Shown in pieces: positions 63,541 through 64,000 of a DNA stretch of 64,000 nt (positions within the stretch are counted from its first letter, which is position 1; every line of letters starts with the position of its first letter). A program made the position numbers and the translations under genes. Source of the stretch: Dyella sp. GSA-30 (lineage in GTDB: Bacteria; Pseudomonadota; Gammaproteobacteria; Xanthomonadales; Rhodanobacteraceae); contig NZ_AP027042.1 of assembly GCF_027924605.1 (NCBI RefSeq), positions 2,953,524 to 3,017,523 of the forward strand, in the 5' to 3' direction. The notes beneath the pieces are model-generated. The model was not told the origin of the DNA. It saw nothing but the letters and a program-made list of their open reading frames with translations, and made no database searches.

Positions 63541-64000
63541 TTACTGCGGCAACCCTTCTCGCTTGATCCCTGGAATAGGGATGCCAAGCGCTTTCATTTG
63601 CTCATAGGGATTCATGAATTCCCGATTCTGCTTGATCTTGCCGTCTTCCATGAGGAACGAGTGGATAAAGTGGTTCGCGTAGTAGCCGGGTGGATACCCT
63701 GGGAACAGGATCTTACCTTCGCCGTCGCATTCAACCCAAAACCGGTTGGGGTCTTGAGTCTCGTAGATTTGAATGTTCTTCCACTCCCAATCGGGGAAGC
63801 ATTGGAGTGACCATACGCCATGGGCTTTGAGCCCATCGTGCCCCTTTGAAATGATGGGCATGCCGGTGTCGTTGGTCCACAGGCCACCACTGCCGTCCTG
63901 GGTGAACAAGAGATAGCGGGTAAGCCGGCCCTCGCCCCGTCGGCTCATATAGTCCTCTACGACACGGCGGTTGCGCGATCGGAGGTCATCCTGCGCTGCA
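63541..64000 (-). CDS. PhzA/PhzB-family protein, 5' end outside window
   Basis: A SnoaL/NTF2-fold protein matching phenazine-biosynthesis PhzA/PhzB. In frame from the right edge the protein reads AAQDDLRSRNRRVVEDYM, then LLFTQDGSGGLWTNDTG, GVWSLQCFPDWEWKNIQI, DPNRFWVECDGEGKI and REFMNPYEQMKALGIPIPGI, close to PhzB over its whole visible length. In phenazine producers PhzA/B catalyses imine formation between two aminoketone units. An internal ATG at 63948 is not the start. Base composition is lower than around it (28 of 60 G/C at 63601-63660), which suggests acquisition. It is the 3'-most gene of its operon; whether other phz genes lie to the right cannot be seen. Confidence 0.88.
   Translation of the reverse strand, partial: AAQDDLRSRNRRVVEDYMSRRGEGRLTRYLLFTQDGSGGLWTNDTGMPIISKGHDGLKAHGVWSLQCFPDWEWKNIQIYETQDPNRFWVECDGEGKILFPGYPPGYYANHFIHSFLMEDGKIKQNREFMNPYEQMKALGIPIPGIKREGLPQ

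Overview
The window is about 64 kb of high-GC DNA with the gene style of a gammaproteobacterium of the Xanthomonadales, most likely Rhodanobacteraceae (Dyella, Luteibacter or Frateuria type). This rests on protein style, abundant GTCATCCCGGC-type palindromic repeats, the mix of TonB-dependent receptors, membrane glucose dehydrogenase and MFS pumps, and a vibrioferrin/xanthoferrin-like siderophore locus. The assignment is inferred; no rRNA is present.

Layout. 1-9.6 kb: the 3' part of a 5'-nucleotidase gene, a GcvA-type LysR regulator, glutaryl-CoA dehydrogenase, a GNAT/nucleotidyltransferase pair, a fused E1 alpha-beta 2-oxoacid dehydrogenase, a membrane diguanylate cyclase and an FMN reductase. 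9.7-21.6 kb: polyphosphate kinase, an AraC regulator divergent from a fosmidomycin-resistance-type MFS pump, pyruvate:quinone oxidoreductase, an SDR-methyltransferase-pyrD-murB gene chain, and an ALDH7-type dehydrogenase. 21.7-31.8 kb: a seven-gene minus-strand siderophore operon in the order aldolase, TonB receptor, ATP-grasp ligase, NIS synthetase, MFS exporter, NIS synthetase, PLP decarboxylase, preceded by a Fur-box-like site. 32-42 kb: tRNA-Arg(CCT), a small secreted protein, a MASE1 sensor that lacks a visible phospho-acceptor His, glucose dehydrogenase (gcd), a lipoprotein lipase, and a DUF2946 protein with a TonB receptor. 42-52 kb: two catabolic units. One is IclR-DapA-like lyase-MFS. 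The other is a crotonase-MFS-ALDH-mmsA operon divergent from a GntR regulator across a perfect 23-bp palindrome. 52-64 kb: a secreted NHL propeller protein behind an AT-rich leader, an epoxide hydrolase, a GntR/TSUP/DUF1634/DoxX group, a YcaC-like hydrolase with a LysR regulator, pirin, a TehA-like channel, tRNA-Ala(CGC), and at the right edge a lower-GC PhzA/PhzB-family gene running out of the window.

In the siderophore operon the biosynthetic genes overlap end to start, so they are probably translationally coupled. The aldolase resembles the citrate-forming SbnG enzyme and could supply citrate for the NIS synthetases. The two catabolic units look like import plus dehydrogenation of organic acids, but their substrates cannot be read from the sequence.

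Two families of composite palindromic repeats are scattered between genes. One (about 107-128 bp, four copies plus a solo stem) is built from GTCATCCCGGC arms around a variable core. The other (about 127-130 bp, two direct copies) is built from CCCTCTCCCC arms. Nothing here is a clear insertion sequence, prophage or CRISPR array.
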